From IMG/VR virus record IMGVR_UViG_3300037835_000023, positions 1-30,272 of that record: 30,272 nucleotides of DNA; one strand, 5' to 3'. Every line of letters begins with the position of its first letter. Positions within the stretch are counted from its first letter, which is position 1. Below are positions 18,301-27,535 of this stretch, one piece after another. The translations under genes and the position numbers were made by a program. Source of the DNA: a virus. The notes beneath the pieces were generated by a model. The model had not been told where the DNA came from, did no database searches, and worked only from the letters and a program-made list of their open reading frames with translations.

Positions 18301-21300
18301 TCATCGCTGGCGAAGATGTCGTTACACCGCAGATCACATGGGGTAAGGGCGAGACCTATGCTGAGGCTGACGCTGAATCCCTGACCATGAAAGATGATCG
18401 CACCTCTCGTGGTATTACCGCCAAACGCAAAGAGAAGGCAGCGACGTACAGGCACCGTGCTCAGCAGGGATTATTTCAACTGGACAGTGAGGCGGCTCTG
18501 CCACGTTATTGGCATCGAGTCAGAGGTCAGGTTGAACGTGGAGACAGCGTTGAAGTACTCACGCCTGATGGTGCGGTGCAGGGTGTAGTCACCAAGGTTA
18601 CGAATAAGCGCGACCGACCACGGTTGACAGTCAATATTCAGGGTAAGGACTTCCTGTTCAACCCACGAAGTAATCACCTGATTATTCCAAAGACAATGAG
18701 TCCTTCTGACCTCGCATGGATCACTGGTGATGCTGAGTACGCGCAACCCGATCGCGACACATTCCCGCAGGTGCTATCTGATGTCCAGATTGGACACCTT
18801 GGTAAGGATGGAAACTGGTACGCAGACCTTGCTGATGACTTTGAATATGAGTCACCAACACCGTGGTGGCAGGAGATGTACCCGCAACACAACTTCCATC
18901 CTCAAGTGCCGTTCATGCCAAAGGAGATGGAGGCATTACCATCTGAGATAGCGGTTGCTGAGACTGTTAAAGAATCAATATCTGATGGCATGGGAAATAT
19001 GCCTGAAGTTCATATTGTCAAGAGCATTAGCTGGCTGAAAAAGAATTACCCATCTGTGGTTGAGCAGATCAGGGATGAGCTGGTTGCGTCCGGTGGTAGC
19101 GGGTCATTCAGTGGCGTGCGCGGCTACATGGATCACATCAATCCTGAGAATGGCGTATTTATTTTTCCAGCACATATTGGTGGCATTGTTGGTGGTGAAA
19201 CCTACGAGCAAAACGTCTTGGAGACTGTTTATCACGAAGTGATTGGTCACTGGGGTGTTCGCGGTACTTTTGGTCATGAAGCAGCTCTACGACCATTCAT
19301 GAATGAAATCGTTGATGCCTTCCCTCGGTTATCTGATTTCTACTCAAGCACCCTCAGTTTGGATAAGAATAATCCAGAGCAGAAGCAGGTGCTCGGTGAA
19401 GAAATGGTTGCTTACCTTGCTGGTCAGGTTAAGGCCGGGAAGATTTCTTTTAATGACAAACAAAGAAACCTCTGGCAGCGCTTCATCGCATGGATAAAAG
19501 AATTCATGGTTCGCAGGAGGCTGGATAGATTTTCTCCTGTGAAAAAGATGGTCACCTTGCATGACAGTAAGGAGGTCTTCTGGAATGACGACCGGGTACA
19601 GGACTTACTGGCTCATTCGAGAAACTTTGTACGTCATGCCAACGGCATCAGCTGGACACCATTGAGTGAGTCTGTTGAGACCTTTATGCGTGACGGCGAG
19701 ATGTTTCAAGCTGGCTTCATTACAGCAATGAAGACTGCAACATTTAAGCCCAGCAACCGAGAAAAGAATGAGCTGGCGAAGCGTTACGGTGGCAAGGAAA
19801 ATGTACCTAGCGAAGTGCCGATGTTCCCTGATGACGCTAGTCCGAATGCATGGAAGCAGCTCATCATTAAGGCGCAGAAAGATAACTGGATGACTGGGCG
19901 AGAGATAGAGTTGTCCGGCCTCAGTGATAAAGCAAACTTCAGTCTGTTCCGTGATGGCACCTACGGCACGCTGGAGCGATACATGCGTCAGCTCAACAAC
20001 GGTTTCATGATGCCAAGATGGTATCAAGGGATTGTTCCTGCTGATGTAGCAGCAGAGCTTGATGCAATTAATGATGCGATAGAGAAGAACCATATCGAAG
20101 GTCCTCTCGCAGCTTCAGGGAGTCAGCGCGGAGAAACTGGTCTGGAATACGAGATAGTGGCTCGCCCATCAGTCAATGAGGTCAGCGCCGAACTCATGCG
20201 TACTCGTATCGCAGAGATCATGTCGCAGAAAATGAACCCAAAGAAGACGCGACTGACGAAAGAATTAATGATGGCTCACATGCTGTCTGAGAATGCCTAC
20301 CGAGTCTTTGTTGAGAAGCAGGGTGGTCATCCGGGCATTACTCTTACACAGGCACAAGAAAAGCTGTTCGGTACATTAACAACTGAGGAAGTAGACGCTC
20401 TTACCAACGAACAGATGCAGATGGTTAAAGATGAGGTGAAGCGAACCAGAGATAAGGGCTATGACATTGGCTACGATCGTGACACAGATCGCTGGTTGGA
20501 TTGGGCGGCTCACACCACGGAATATTCAGAGTGGTCACCACAAGGTTCTCGAACAAATAGAGACTTTCGTGTCACTCTAATCAAGAGTGAAGGTGCTGGT
20601 GGGGAGATGGGTTACACCGGACACTATGATCCAAATATCATGCACGTCAGGACTGGTGTTGCTGAGCTTCTTAACTGGGATGGTATGCCAGAGCTTGAGT
20701 ATCCGAACCCGGCTATGAAGGGTCAGATGTTATCACTCATCGAGCTTCAGTCTGATTGGTTACAGAAGCTGCGTAAGGGTTTCAGTAGTCGTGGCAGTAG
20801 GGATGAGGCAACTGAAAGTGCGCAAGAAAAACGCACTCTCCTTAACATGGTTGGCGATCAACTTGGTCGTGGAATATCTGAAGATGTATGGGCTGTTGTT
20901 GAGTCATCAATTATGCCGATCATTGACCTTACTGATGGCACAACTGGCAAGGAGAATGACAGCTCTCCATTATTCGCTGAGATGCAACAGCTTGCAGTCA
21001 CTGATACTGGCAACTCTTGGGAGACCCTTTCTCCTGACCAGAAGCGTGAGGTCTGGAAGAAGTTCACCGTTCAGAAGTTCGACCTTATTCGTGAAAACTT
21101 CACTGTGGCAAGAAACAGACTTATAGAATACGCAGATAGTATGCCGAAGATAACCGATCTTGCCGGGTCAATGGACGCTCGTGCTTTTCAGGCTCTTGAT
21201 GCGTATGCCGCTAAAAGGGTATCGAACGCAATGCTACTGGAGTTCGAGCGACTCACAGATAGAATACAGAACAACTTGCGTTACGCCGATACCCAAGTTG

Positions 21301-24300
21301 AAATGGAAGCATTTCGCGACATCATACAGCGCAATCATGGTAAGGCGTTTGATCGTTTGGCAAGCAATAGTGATTACGATGAGGGGCTTCGGTTGCCAAT
21401 GGCTGAGTATCTGCTCAGACCTATGCTTGAGATTACGTATGATGCGATCGGTGCTGATGAGACCAAAGTCGCAGAGCGTATGTCGGGGCTTAAGACTCGC
21501 GAGATGGCAACCGTTCGGGTTCCAAACACTGTGTTACTGGATTTGAATACTGCCATGACTGGCAGGTGGGACCCAGTTCATCTAATGAATGAGATGATGT
21601 CTGCCAGCCGTATTAGCAGGCACAGCGATATCGCTCCGGGTGGCTTGAGTCTTACGGCTGTAAGTGCTGGTGATGAGTTCGTTGATGTCAAAGTTGTTGG
21701 TAATAAAGCGGATGTCAGTAAGGCGCAGGATTTAATTCCCAAGCTGATTGAAACGTGGGTAGAAGACCATGGTGCTGAGAAAAGAAGCATCAACATACGG
21801 GAGAGAGCCAACCGCACCATCAGTCAGGATGTTGATGGCGACTACTCATTCAGTGAGCTGGAGAGCGAGTTTGATCTTGAAGAAGAAGATACCTCTGGCG
21901 AGCAAACAGAAGCGATGCGTGACGAAGGAGTTGAGAGCTTCTATAGTTTTGAGGAAGATCAGCTGAGCGATATTGAGATGGAGCTTGTCAATTATGCCTT
22001 TGAGAATATGTCTGAGGGAGATTGGGATGAACAAGAACAGTATCACGAGGGTGTAAGTAGGCAGGGTGATACATATCGTGGTGAAGTCGAAATTGACGCA
22101 GACGGTGATGTTGACAATGCCGATGCAGAGGACAACCTGAACGAAGCGAGGGATGAGTACCGTACTGATGTGCTGTTTCAGGATGATGACATCCGTCAGC
22201 AGGCATCTGATCAGCTCCGCGAGCAATGGGACGAGCGTGGAGAGACAGCCCTGATTAAAGGACAGTTGCCGATAGCATGGGATGAGGACGGTAACTCAAT
22301 CAATTCCGTTGAAATTATGATACGGGCACAGGACCCCGGTGACGCTTACGATATGTATATCGATGGGTCAGAAGAGGACTATGAGTCCGACCTTGAAACA
22401 GCCAAAGAAAACCTATCTAATATCATCAAGGAATATTATCGCAACGAGAGTATTCGCCCACCACCCGGTGCATTCTTCGGTCCTTCCGATGAAGTTGTTG
22501 CTGAGCGTGAAGAGCAGACAGAAGACTCCAATCCTCCGAATTGGGATATCGTCAAAGGCAATATTTCAGAGAACCTATCCATGATGAGCGATCAAGCTCA
22601 GAAGATGGATAAGGTTTATGAAGAACTCGTGGTGCTTAATAAGCGACTTAGCTATGGTGAGATTCACAAAGAGAGTCCTGTAGGAAAAGATGAGCAGTGG
22701 AGACCGCTGGCGCTGAAGTACCTGATCTCTGATGCGGTTCGTCGTGGACTTGGTGGGGTGATGTGGAACAACGGACTGTCATCGTCTACTCGTGGTGGCA
22801 TGGGCCAGTCTGGCGTTAGATCGACAGAGCGAATCACATGGAGTAAGGAAAAGATTGGCATCCGTGGTGAGGAGCAAGAGGTCTATGTTATTCGCTATGC
22901 AGAGTCAGTTAAGCCAATGGTTGTTTCTCGAAACTCAATGATTCCTGTTCTTGGATCGGATGTAGCTCGCCTGATTTACATGCAGGAAAACGGCAAGCTG
23001 GAAGTTCCTTCTGCTACCCCTACAGAAGTTGCTGAGGCTCCAAGCGCTCGTGACGGTTACATCGTTGCTGACACAGACACCGACACAAGGGCGATATATC
23101 GCAGAAGCACGAATGGATTCGTTGGATTTGCAAGCAGTGAAGAAGCCATTGATACGCTTATATCTAATGACAGAATTCACAACCCGGATACGTCCACCAT
23201 GGCTGGAGAGCAGGCAATGGATACAGCCGAGCCTCTTGGTGAGGTGGTGTCTAAGGGTGTGATTGATGAGGCTATGGCTGGTGGAAAAATTCACGTCATG
23301 GTTGGCGATAGAACAAGATCGTACGCGGCAACTTTTTCACGTCCCAGACTTGCTGGAGCGAGGCAGTCTTACGAAGACATCACGGTTCGCATGTGGAATA
23401 AAGAACTGAAGAAGTATGGTGTTCACATTAGCGACACCTTCGTCAAAGCCAAGGACATGAATAAAGCGATGACTGAAGAAGGTCAGGCATCCATGAAGTC
23501 GCCTAAGCGGGACGCTCAGATCGCTGAAGAGCACGGTCGTTTGTATCTCGCTGAGGTTACTGGTGGTATGCATAACTGGGTGGTCATGAGTGAAAAGAAA
23601 GGACCAGTCGTTAATGACGTGTTCACTGACCGTGATTTTGCACAAACCAGACTGACTAATTACATTGAAGAAAACTTTGGCAGTGATGCCGAAGGTGTGC
23701 AGGTCATGTACTTCCCTATCAATGAAAAGATGCGGGAAGAGTTTAGTGGTCCGGTTGCTCCATTCCATTACGATCCAACTCAAGACCCAGCCATGAAGTC
23801 TGCTGCCGAGAAGATTGGCTATAAGAAGAAGCCCTTAAGGGAGCGCTTCAATGAGTGGCGTATGGGCGCTCGTGCCGAAGCTACGCAGGGCGCACTTGAT
23901 CAATTCCATGGACTGAAGAAAGCACTTAATGAGGCTGGTCAGAGTGATGGTGCGTACATCAGCGCTCGACTAACAACCTCTCTCGAATCCATGATGAAGG
24001 CTGTTCTAAATTACGGTCACCCAGTATGGAAGGACGGTATTGTTCAGAACGAAGGTAAGGGCTTACTCGACATCTTCCAGCCGATCCTGAATGATCCTGA
24101 CACGTGGGGTCTGTACATGGCTGGCAAGCGTGCCAAGGGTCTTATGATGGAAGGCTATGCCTCACTCGAACCAGAGATGAGAGCAAAGATTGATGCTGCC
24201 GCGAAACAGTTTGGCACTGGGCCTGATAGCGTGTTCGAGGTGCTGGTGAAGTATCAGGCTATGGAGCTTTACGATCATGTTGAAGTTCAGGCAGGTGACC

Positions 24301-27095
24301 TGACCAATAGTGAGCGAGCTTCGCTGTCGAAGATTGAGAGTAAGTTCTGGGCTGACTTCCTACCACATACCAAGCGCGACATGCAGCCGAAGAAAGGTAG
24401 CACAACGAAGGCACCGGGTGGACGCTGGCAGATATTCGACTGGCGCGTACCGAGCCAACGAAACACGCAGAAGAACATCGACTCCAAGTACAGGATGGCG
24501 ACTAAGGCGCTCATGGGTCGTGGCTATAAAGTTAAGAGCGAAGCAGACGCACGCAAGATCGTGGACAGGCTTACCGATTTGGCACTGACGAAACAGCAGC
24601 AGTCGAACGCTATGCGTGAGGTTCGGGTGCAGTCCAGTAAGGCAGCAGCGGCAGTAATTAGTAACGGTCGCGAGCATCTGTTTGAGGCACCAGAGATCAA
24701 GTCGATGGCTGCTCTGGGTGATAAGTTCCAGCACTTCAAGCGCGTTGCAAAAGACTATGCAGCGTTCAACAAGAAGATGCTCGACTTCGCGGTTGAGTCT
24801 GGGATTATCGATCCAGAGGGAAGGTCTTTATGGGAGAACGCTGACTACGTACCGTTCTACCGGGTAGATGATAATAGACTCTCTGGCTCTGGTATGTCAC
24901 CTACCGCTGGCATCGCAAATCAACGGTCTCCAATCAGAAGATTACGTGGCGCTGATAACAGGATGGGCGACATCATGGGCAACATCATGATGAACATGAC
25001 CAAGCTGGTTGATGCATCTGTAAAGAATAATGCTGCGGTAGAGTCGGTTGATGCACTTCGCGGCTCAGGAATTATCTCCAAGAAACCGATGGAGTGGAAA
25101 CCTGAAATGATACCCATGAGCCAGATGAAGAAAGTGCTGATCGACAAAGGTGTAATTGTTGCAGAGGATAAAGAGGGCATCCACCTCAGTGACATCCCTG
25201 AAGAAGCGCTGACTGGAATGCAGAAGATGTTCGCCATGAAGGCACCGGAAGGTGATGGCGTTATCAGCATCATGCGAGATGGCAAGAGAGAGTATTACTA
25301 CACTGACGACATGCTGCTGTATCGATCAATGGCTTCAATAAACAAGAAGCACTTCGGTGCATGGATGGCATTATTCAGTGCGCCGAAGCGGCTGCTGACT
25401 ACGATGATAACGATTGATCCTGCGTTCATGATTTCCAACTTTATTCGTGACACAGGGTCTGCCTTTGTTATCGGTAGGGACAAGGGCAACCTCCCTGTAC
25501 TGTCAGCTATCAAGGGATTCAATCAGGCGCTACTGGAAGACGAAACCATGCGTACCTTGGTGGGTGCTGGTTCCGCATTTGAGAACGGCTACATCACTGC
25601 TGGTGATCCGCGTAAGACAAAGAAAATGCTTAAGGCTGCAATGAAGAAGCGTAGCTTTGTGAACTCAGTCCTTGACTCTCCATTCAAACTGGGAAGGGCA
25701 TGGTTGCACCTCGGTTCGTCCATTGAAAACTCAAACCGTATAGCGGTATATAACGCTGCGATTGCGGCAGGCAAATCGAAGAAGCAAGCCGTGTTTGAAG
25801 CGAAAGACCTAATGGATTTCTCCATGGGTGGCGATTACCCAACCGTAAGGTTCCTAATACAAAGCGTTCCATTTATGAACGCTCGTGCACAGGGCACCTA
25901 TCGTCTTGGTCGGGGCATGAATGAGAACCCGAAGAGCTTCTCCATGAAGGGGATGCTGGTTGGGTTGGCTGGCATGGCTCTGTATCTTTCCTTCAAGGAT
26001 GATCCGCGTTACGAAGCTCTGGAGATATGGGATAAGCAGGCTTACTTTCATTGGTGGATTGGTGACGTTCATTATCGTTTGCCAAAACCGTTTGAGGTTG
26101 GTGCTATCTTCAACACCATTCCTGAGATGTTTGTTGCTTACGCTTACAACAAAGAGACTGATGATGGTAAGACCTTGATGAAAGAGTTCGGGCACATGAT
26201 TGCTCAGACCTTCTCGATGAGTCCAGTACCGCAGACGATTGCACCGCTTCGTGAGATGAACAACAACTGGAATTACTTCACGAAACGACCGATCGTCAGT
26301 TACTACGAAGAGAAGCGATTACCTCCTGACCAGTACAGAACCAGAACCAGTCCAACATTTATTGAGTTGGCGAAGCGTCTGCCCTCTGGTCTGGATACAG
26401 TCAGTGGCAAGATTCGGTCACCACTGCATCTTCAGAACCTGTATGCCGGGTATACCGGAACCATCGGTCGATACATGCTTCAGGGTGCTGACTGGATTAC
26501 TGAGCGAGCGCTTGATTATCCACTGCCTCCGTCACCAGAGATACAGGATTATGCTGTGCTCGGCAGGTTCATGCGCGGAGATAACCCACCTCGTAGAACC
26601 AAGTACGAGACCGAGGTCTATAAGCTGTTGGAGAAGACGACAATGATTCAGGGGTCGCTCAGCTTCCACGAGAAGAGCGGCAACGTCGATGAGTACCTTT
26701 CCACCAACGAAGAGTACCTGCCGTACATCCAAGCGGCTGAGGCACTGAACACTGTTCGCGAGAATATTCAGGAAGTAAATAAAGCCATCATGGCGATCAC
26801 CAAAGACCCTGAGAAAGATCGGGACCTTAAGCAAAAGGAGATCGATGAGCTTGAAGAGACTCGAAACTTCTTATTCAAAGAAGGCTGGAAGCTCCGACCG
26901 GGCGGCGAATACAATCCCAAGGTCGAGCCAGTTACTGAGAACCAGATCATGGACCTTATCGATAACTGGGGAGTCGATACTTCTGTTGCGTCACGCATAA
27001 AGAAAGATGCTCCTGACACTCATGGGTTGCTGGAGATGGTCAACAACGATATGTCTAAAAACAACCTCACTTCACTCGCTAGGGTTAATAAATAA
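15339..27095 (+). CDS. Giant polyvalent virion protein with GGDEF and zincin domains
   Basis: This is a 3918-residue protein with a GTG start. Approximate order by residue: short helical N-terminus; Gly/Ala-rich, potentially membrane-active region 420-635; coiled coil 690-790; GGDEF (diguanylate cyclase-like) domain 875-1010; small SH3-like segment 1060-1115; HExxH zinc-peptidase region 1224-1375 (HEVIGH, H1299-H1304); a phage polyvalent module beginning near 1504 with YSEW (about 1730) and IELQSDW (W1807), completed after an approximately 645-residue insert by WRPLALKYL (2454) and a KYGVHI-type segment (about 2690); helical module from 2834; a region resembling LPD38 (large polyvalent protein associated domain 38) at about 3326-3613; helical C-terminus. 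Such giants are known in podoviruses and are thought to be packaged and delivered with DNA. Processing and delivery are inferred. Confidence 0.8.
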   Translation: MSVSREQIERALESAKQDNNQSAVSELQGMLESQPAVPAGYQPGALSTEVGGIDAPPLSQPTATESDIDSSLQARLNPEPAQPKPMMNDRERGMAQETYDADMELVKSGAAKPTQDQLDEFMGAKMGNTPWTDPLGRQVVVDQKTGKARWSALSPDQMEESLRRKDRGSTTKATAGAIGYGATRVGGALLGTAEAEISQNNAFQQFLLTGDKSLPKSEQDRIMGLAREKYGDDVDPGSIPAGQVKKWIDMNPENDLAFRNIAGDEWWEERKEFAARLGNRISSVVPRMPVNLFGADDPIGALTGQDAYEGIDYTGKREPSFPGASEMMQSWESDADKGTGIYEGVILPLVKRETGKSPALHAEEFSEGFIDKYYDEEQLAEREMPIFSGDVEINSLGDILNSDLYTDPNSKLMNPEALFLMFMENAPELGVSFAVTRGAGAAGARVGARGAYGQTVERMNKARETAAGRSGMLAGGATEGVLVQTHVENETRKILDQIPIEQWESNESFLAMVEAGLTPEGAKQVLTQEKASKAGTSAAVVTMLSGAPMNRLMARSAAGELMQKNVAARRTVGALGEPLTEGGQEVMEMLQTEAAVRPIDPDNPIFADPNRYYEAFGGGALISTPFGISGVMQPGAPVGIDKADLAAIRSTSNYMKATNERFKYETMLSDPEHIADTSPNERLAELNKLEKLQLVESESILKAEPSMRKFLQKQNTRTAEAELKMLNRLVMRANAMKNDIAVARSKRTTAMEMRDAEREVMTDRAELQKKVNDQVIKLEDIQSLTAAIESVQELGSVSPEQEQSLIKEGYARRSKEGQLVILPKGRRATKELNRQARGLQDRLEKGFTGDERRQGENLLKRDLVDSAGPVERESMLYQDNLTGAQNRRAFNERQEHIDVREGDEKIERVGAAPAIAAVDVDSLAWVNDNMTHSSGDRLLVAVSDALSKQKGVEVFRLGGDEFAVTAASQEALETAMQAAAAELTETEIIAGEDVVTPQITWGKGETYAEADAESLTMKDDRTSRGITAKRKEKAATYRHRAQQGLFQLDSEAALPRYWHRVRGQVERGDSVEVLTPDGAVQGVVTKVTNKRDRPRLTVNIQGKDFLFNPRSNHLIIPKTMSPSDLAWITGDAEYAQPDRDTFPQVLSDVQIGHLGKDGNWYADLADDFEYESPTPWWQEMYPQHNFHPQVPFMPKEMEALPSEIAVAETVKESISDGMGNMPEVHIVKSISWLKKNYPSVVEQIRDELVASGGSGSFSGVRGYMDHINPENGVFIFPAHIGGIVGGETYEQNVLETVYHEVIGHWGVRGTFGHEAALRPFMNEIVDAFPRLSDFYSSTLSLDKNNPEQKQVLGEEMVAYLAGQVKAGKISFNDKQRNLWQRFIAWIKEFMVRRRLDRFSPVKKMVTLHDSKEVFWNDDRVQDLLAHSRNFVRHANGISWTPLSESVETFMRDGEMFQAGFITAMKTATFKPSNREKNELAKRYGGKENVPSEVPMFPDDASPNAWKQLIIKAQKDNWMTGREIELSGLSDKANFSLFRDGTYGTLERYMRQLNNGFMMPRWYQGIVPADVAAELDAINDAIEKNHIEGPLAASGSQRGETGLEYEIVARPSVNEVSAELMRTRIAEIMSQKMNPKKTRLTKELMMAHMLSENAYRVFVEKQGGHPGITLTQAQEKLFGTLTTEEVDALTNEQMQMVKDEVKRTRDKGYDIGYDRDTDRWLDWAAHTTEYSEWSPQGSRTNRDFRVTLIKSEGAGGEMGYTGHYDPNIMHVRTGVAELLNWDGMPELEYPNPAMKGQMLSLIELQSDWLQKLRKGFSSRGSRDEATESAQEKRTLLNMVGDQLGRGISEDVWAVVESSIMPIIDLTDGTTGKENDSSPLFAEMQQLAVTDTGNSWETLSPDQKREVWKKFTVQKFDLIRENFTVARNRLIEYADSMPKITDLAGSMDARAFQALDAYAAKRVSNAMLLEFERLTDRIQNNLRYADTQVEMEAFRDIIQRNHGKAFDRLASNSDYDEGLRLPMAEYLLRPMLEITYDAIGADETKVAERMSGLKTREMATVRVPNTVLLDLNTAMTGRWDPVHLMNEMMSASRISRHSDIAPGGLSLTAVSAGDEFVDVKVVGNKADVSKAQDLIPKLIETWVEDHGAEKRSINIRERANRTISQDVDGDYSFSELESEFDLEEEDTSGEQTEAMRDEGVESFYSFEEDQLSDIEMELVNYAFENMSEGDWDEQEQYHEGVSRQGDTYRGEVEIDADGDVDNADAEDNLNEARDEYRTDVLFQDDDIRQQASDQLREQWDERGETALIKGQLPIAWDEDGNSINSVEIMIRAQDPGDAYDMYIDGSEEDYESDLETAKENLSNIIKEYYRNESIRPPPGAFFGPSDEVVAEREEQTEDSNPPNWDIVKGNISENLSMMSDQAQKMDKVYEELVVLNKRLSYGEIHKESPVGKDEQWRPLALKYLISDAVRRGLGGVMWNNGLSSSTRGGMGQSGVRSTERITWSKEKIGIRGEEQEVYVIRYAESVKPMVVSRNSMIPVLGSDVARLIYMQENGKLEVPSATPTEVAEAPSARDGYIVADTDTDTRAIYRRSTNGFVGFASSEEAIDTLISNDRIHNPDTSTMAGEQAMDTAEPLGEVVSKGVIDEAMAGGKIHVMVGDRTRSYAATFSRPRLAGARQSYEDITVRMWNKELKKYGVHISDTFVKAKDMNKAMTEEGQASMKSPKRDAQIAEEHGRLYLAEVTGGMHNWVVMSEKKGPVVNDVFTDRDFAQTRLTNYIEENFGSDAEGVQVMYFPINEKMREEFSGPVAPFHYDPTQDPAMKSAAEKIGYKKKPLRERFNEWRMGARAEATQGALDQFHGLKKALNEAGQSDGAYISARLTTSLESMMKAVLNYGHPVWKDGIVQNEGKGLLDIFQPILNDPDTWGLYMAGKRAKGLMMEGYASLEPEMRAKIDAAAKQFGTGPDSVFEVLVKYQAMELYDHVEVQAGDLTNSERASLSKIESKFWADFLPHTKRDMQPKKGSTTKAPGGRWQIFDWRVPSQRNTQKNIDSKYRMATKALMGRGYKVKSEADARKIVDRLTDLALTKQQQSNAMREVRVQSSKAAAAVISNGREHLFEAPEIKSMAALGDKFQHFKRVAKDYAAFNKKMLDFAVESGIIDPEGRSLWENADYVPFYRVDDNRLSGSGMSPTAGIANQRSPIRRLRGADNRMGDIMGNIMMNMTKLVDASVKNNAAVESVDALRGSGIISKKPMEWKPEMIPMSQMKKVLIDKGVIVAEDKEGIHLSDIPEEALTGMQKMFAMKAPEGDGVISIMRDGKREYYYTDDMLLYRSMASINKKHFGAWMALFSAPKRLLTTMITIDPAFMISNFIRDTGSAFVIGRDKGNLPVLSAIKGFNQALLEDETMRTLVGAGSAFENGYITAGDPRKTKKMLKAAMKKRSFVNSVLDSPFKLGRAWLHLGSSIENSNRIAVYNAAIAAGKSKKQAVFEAKDLMDFSMGGDYPTVRFLIQSVPFMNARAQGTYRLGRGMNENPKSFSMKGMLVGLAGMALYLSFKDDPRYEALEIWDKQAYFHWWIGDVHYRLPKPFEVGAIFNTIPEMFVAYAYNKETDDGKTLMKEFGHMIAQTFSMSPVPQTIAPLREMNNNWNYFTKRPIVSYYEEKRLPPDQYRTRTSPTFIELAKRLPSGLDTVSGKIRSPLHLQNLYAGYTGTIGRYMLQGADWITERALDYPLPPSPEIQDYAVLGRFMRGDNPPRRTKYETEVYKLLEKTTMIQGSLSFHEKSGNVDEYLSTNEEYLPYIQAAEALNTVRENIQEVNKAIMAITKDPEKDRDLKQKEIDELEETRNFLFKEGWKLRPGGEYNPKVEPVTENQIMDLIDNWGVDTSVASRIKKDAPDTHGLLEMVNNDMSKNNLTSLARVNK
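17961..18370 (+). other. GGDEF domain within the giant protein
   Basis: Residues about 875-1010 of the giant follow the diguanylate cyclase signature in order: DNLTGAQNRRAF; AAVDVDSLAWVND with D919, D921, N927 and D928; H932 and GD (G935-D936); FRLGGDEFAV with the exact GGDEF motif at 958-962; then ITWGKG and a degenerate ADA...K...G end. Metal- and GTP-contacting positions therefore look retained. Differences are Leu-Ala in place of the usual Phe-Lys after the DxD, and Thr for Gly before H932. The usual RxxD inhibitory site ahead of GGDEF is replaced by KQKG, so product feedback is probably absent. Confidence 0.82.
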
Positions 27096-27535
27096 TGCCG
27101 TCATTCGGAACAACATCACGCGCTCAGTTGGACACCTGTCGTTCTGAGATCATCGAGACGCTGGAGATCGTCGTCATTGAGTACGACATCAAAGTGCTCG
27201 AAGGAGTGCGCTCGTGGGACAGGCAGGCACAGCTGCTTGATGAGGGTCGCACAAAGGTTGGACCCGGAGGGTCGGACCACAACCCACCAAAGCTGCCTGA
27301 TGGAACTGAAGACCCGGACTGGAAGTCGAACGCAGTGGACGTAGCGCCGTACCCGATTGACTGGAAGGATGCACGTCGCTTCATATACATGGCTGGCATG
27401 ATCATCGGTGTCGGTCGCACGCTTGGCTACGACTTCGGTTGGGGTGGCAACTGGGATGAAGATCAGATTATCCTTGATGATCAGAACTTCGATGACCTGC
27501 CGCATTTCTGGTACAAGGGGTTGCTCAATGAATAA
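27095..27535 (+). CDS. Endolysin, M15-type L-alanyl-D-glutamate (or related) peptidase
   Basis: This 146-residue protein has its start in a TAATG junction with the giant gene. The M15 zinc-peptidase pattern is visible: a GVRSWDRQAQLLDEGRTKV segment, then GGSDHNP with the first zinc His, SNAVDVAPYP with the zinc Asp, and DLPHFWYKG with the final His. An FGWGGNWDED segment lies between them. Length and motifs match single-domain T5-like endolysins, which cut peptide stems of peptidoglycan. There is no signal peptide or membrane helix, so release should depend on the holin downstream. Whether it cuts L-Ala-D-Glu or another bond cannot be told from sequence. Confidence 0.88.
   Translation: MPSFGTTSRAQLDTCRSEIIETLEIVVIEYDIKVLEGVRSWDRQAQLLDEGRTKVGPGGSDHNPPKLPDGTEDPDWKSNAVDVAPYPIDWKDARRFIYMAGMIIGVGRTLGYDFGWGGNWDEDQIILDDQNFDDLPHFWYKGLLNE

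Noticed and set aside
19605-20093. Leftward 162-residue frame inside the giant gene
   Set aside because: Lies wholly within a continuous coding frame with recognised modules on both sides; lacks a start signal and has shadow-like composition rich in Cys, His and Leu.
15339-27095. Possibility that the giant is an N4-type virion RNA polymerase
   Set aside because: Its size is similar, but I see no polymerase motifs; the recognised modules are GGDEF, HExxH, QSDW-type and LPD38-like.
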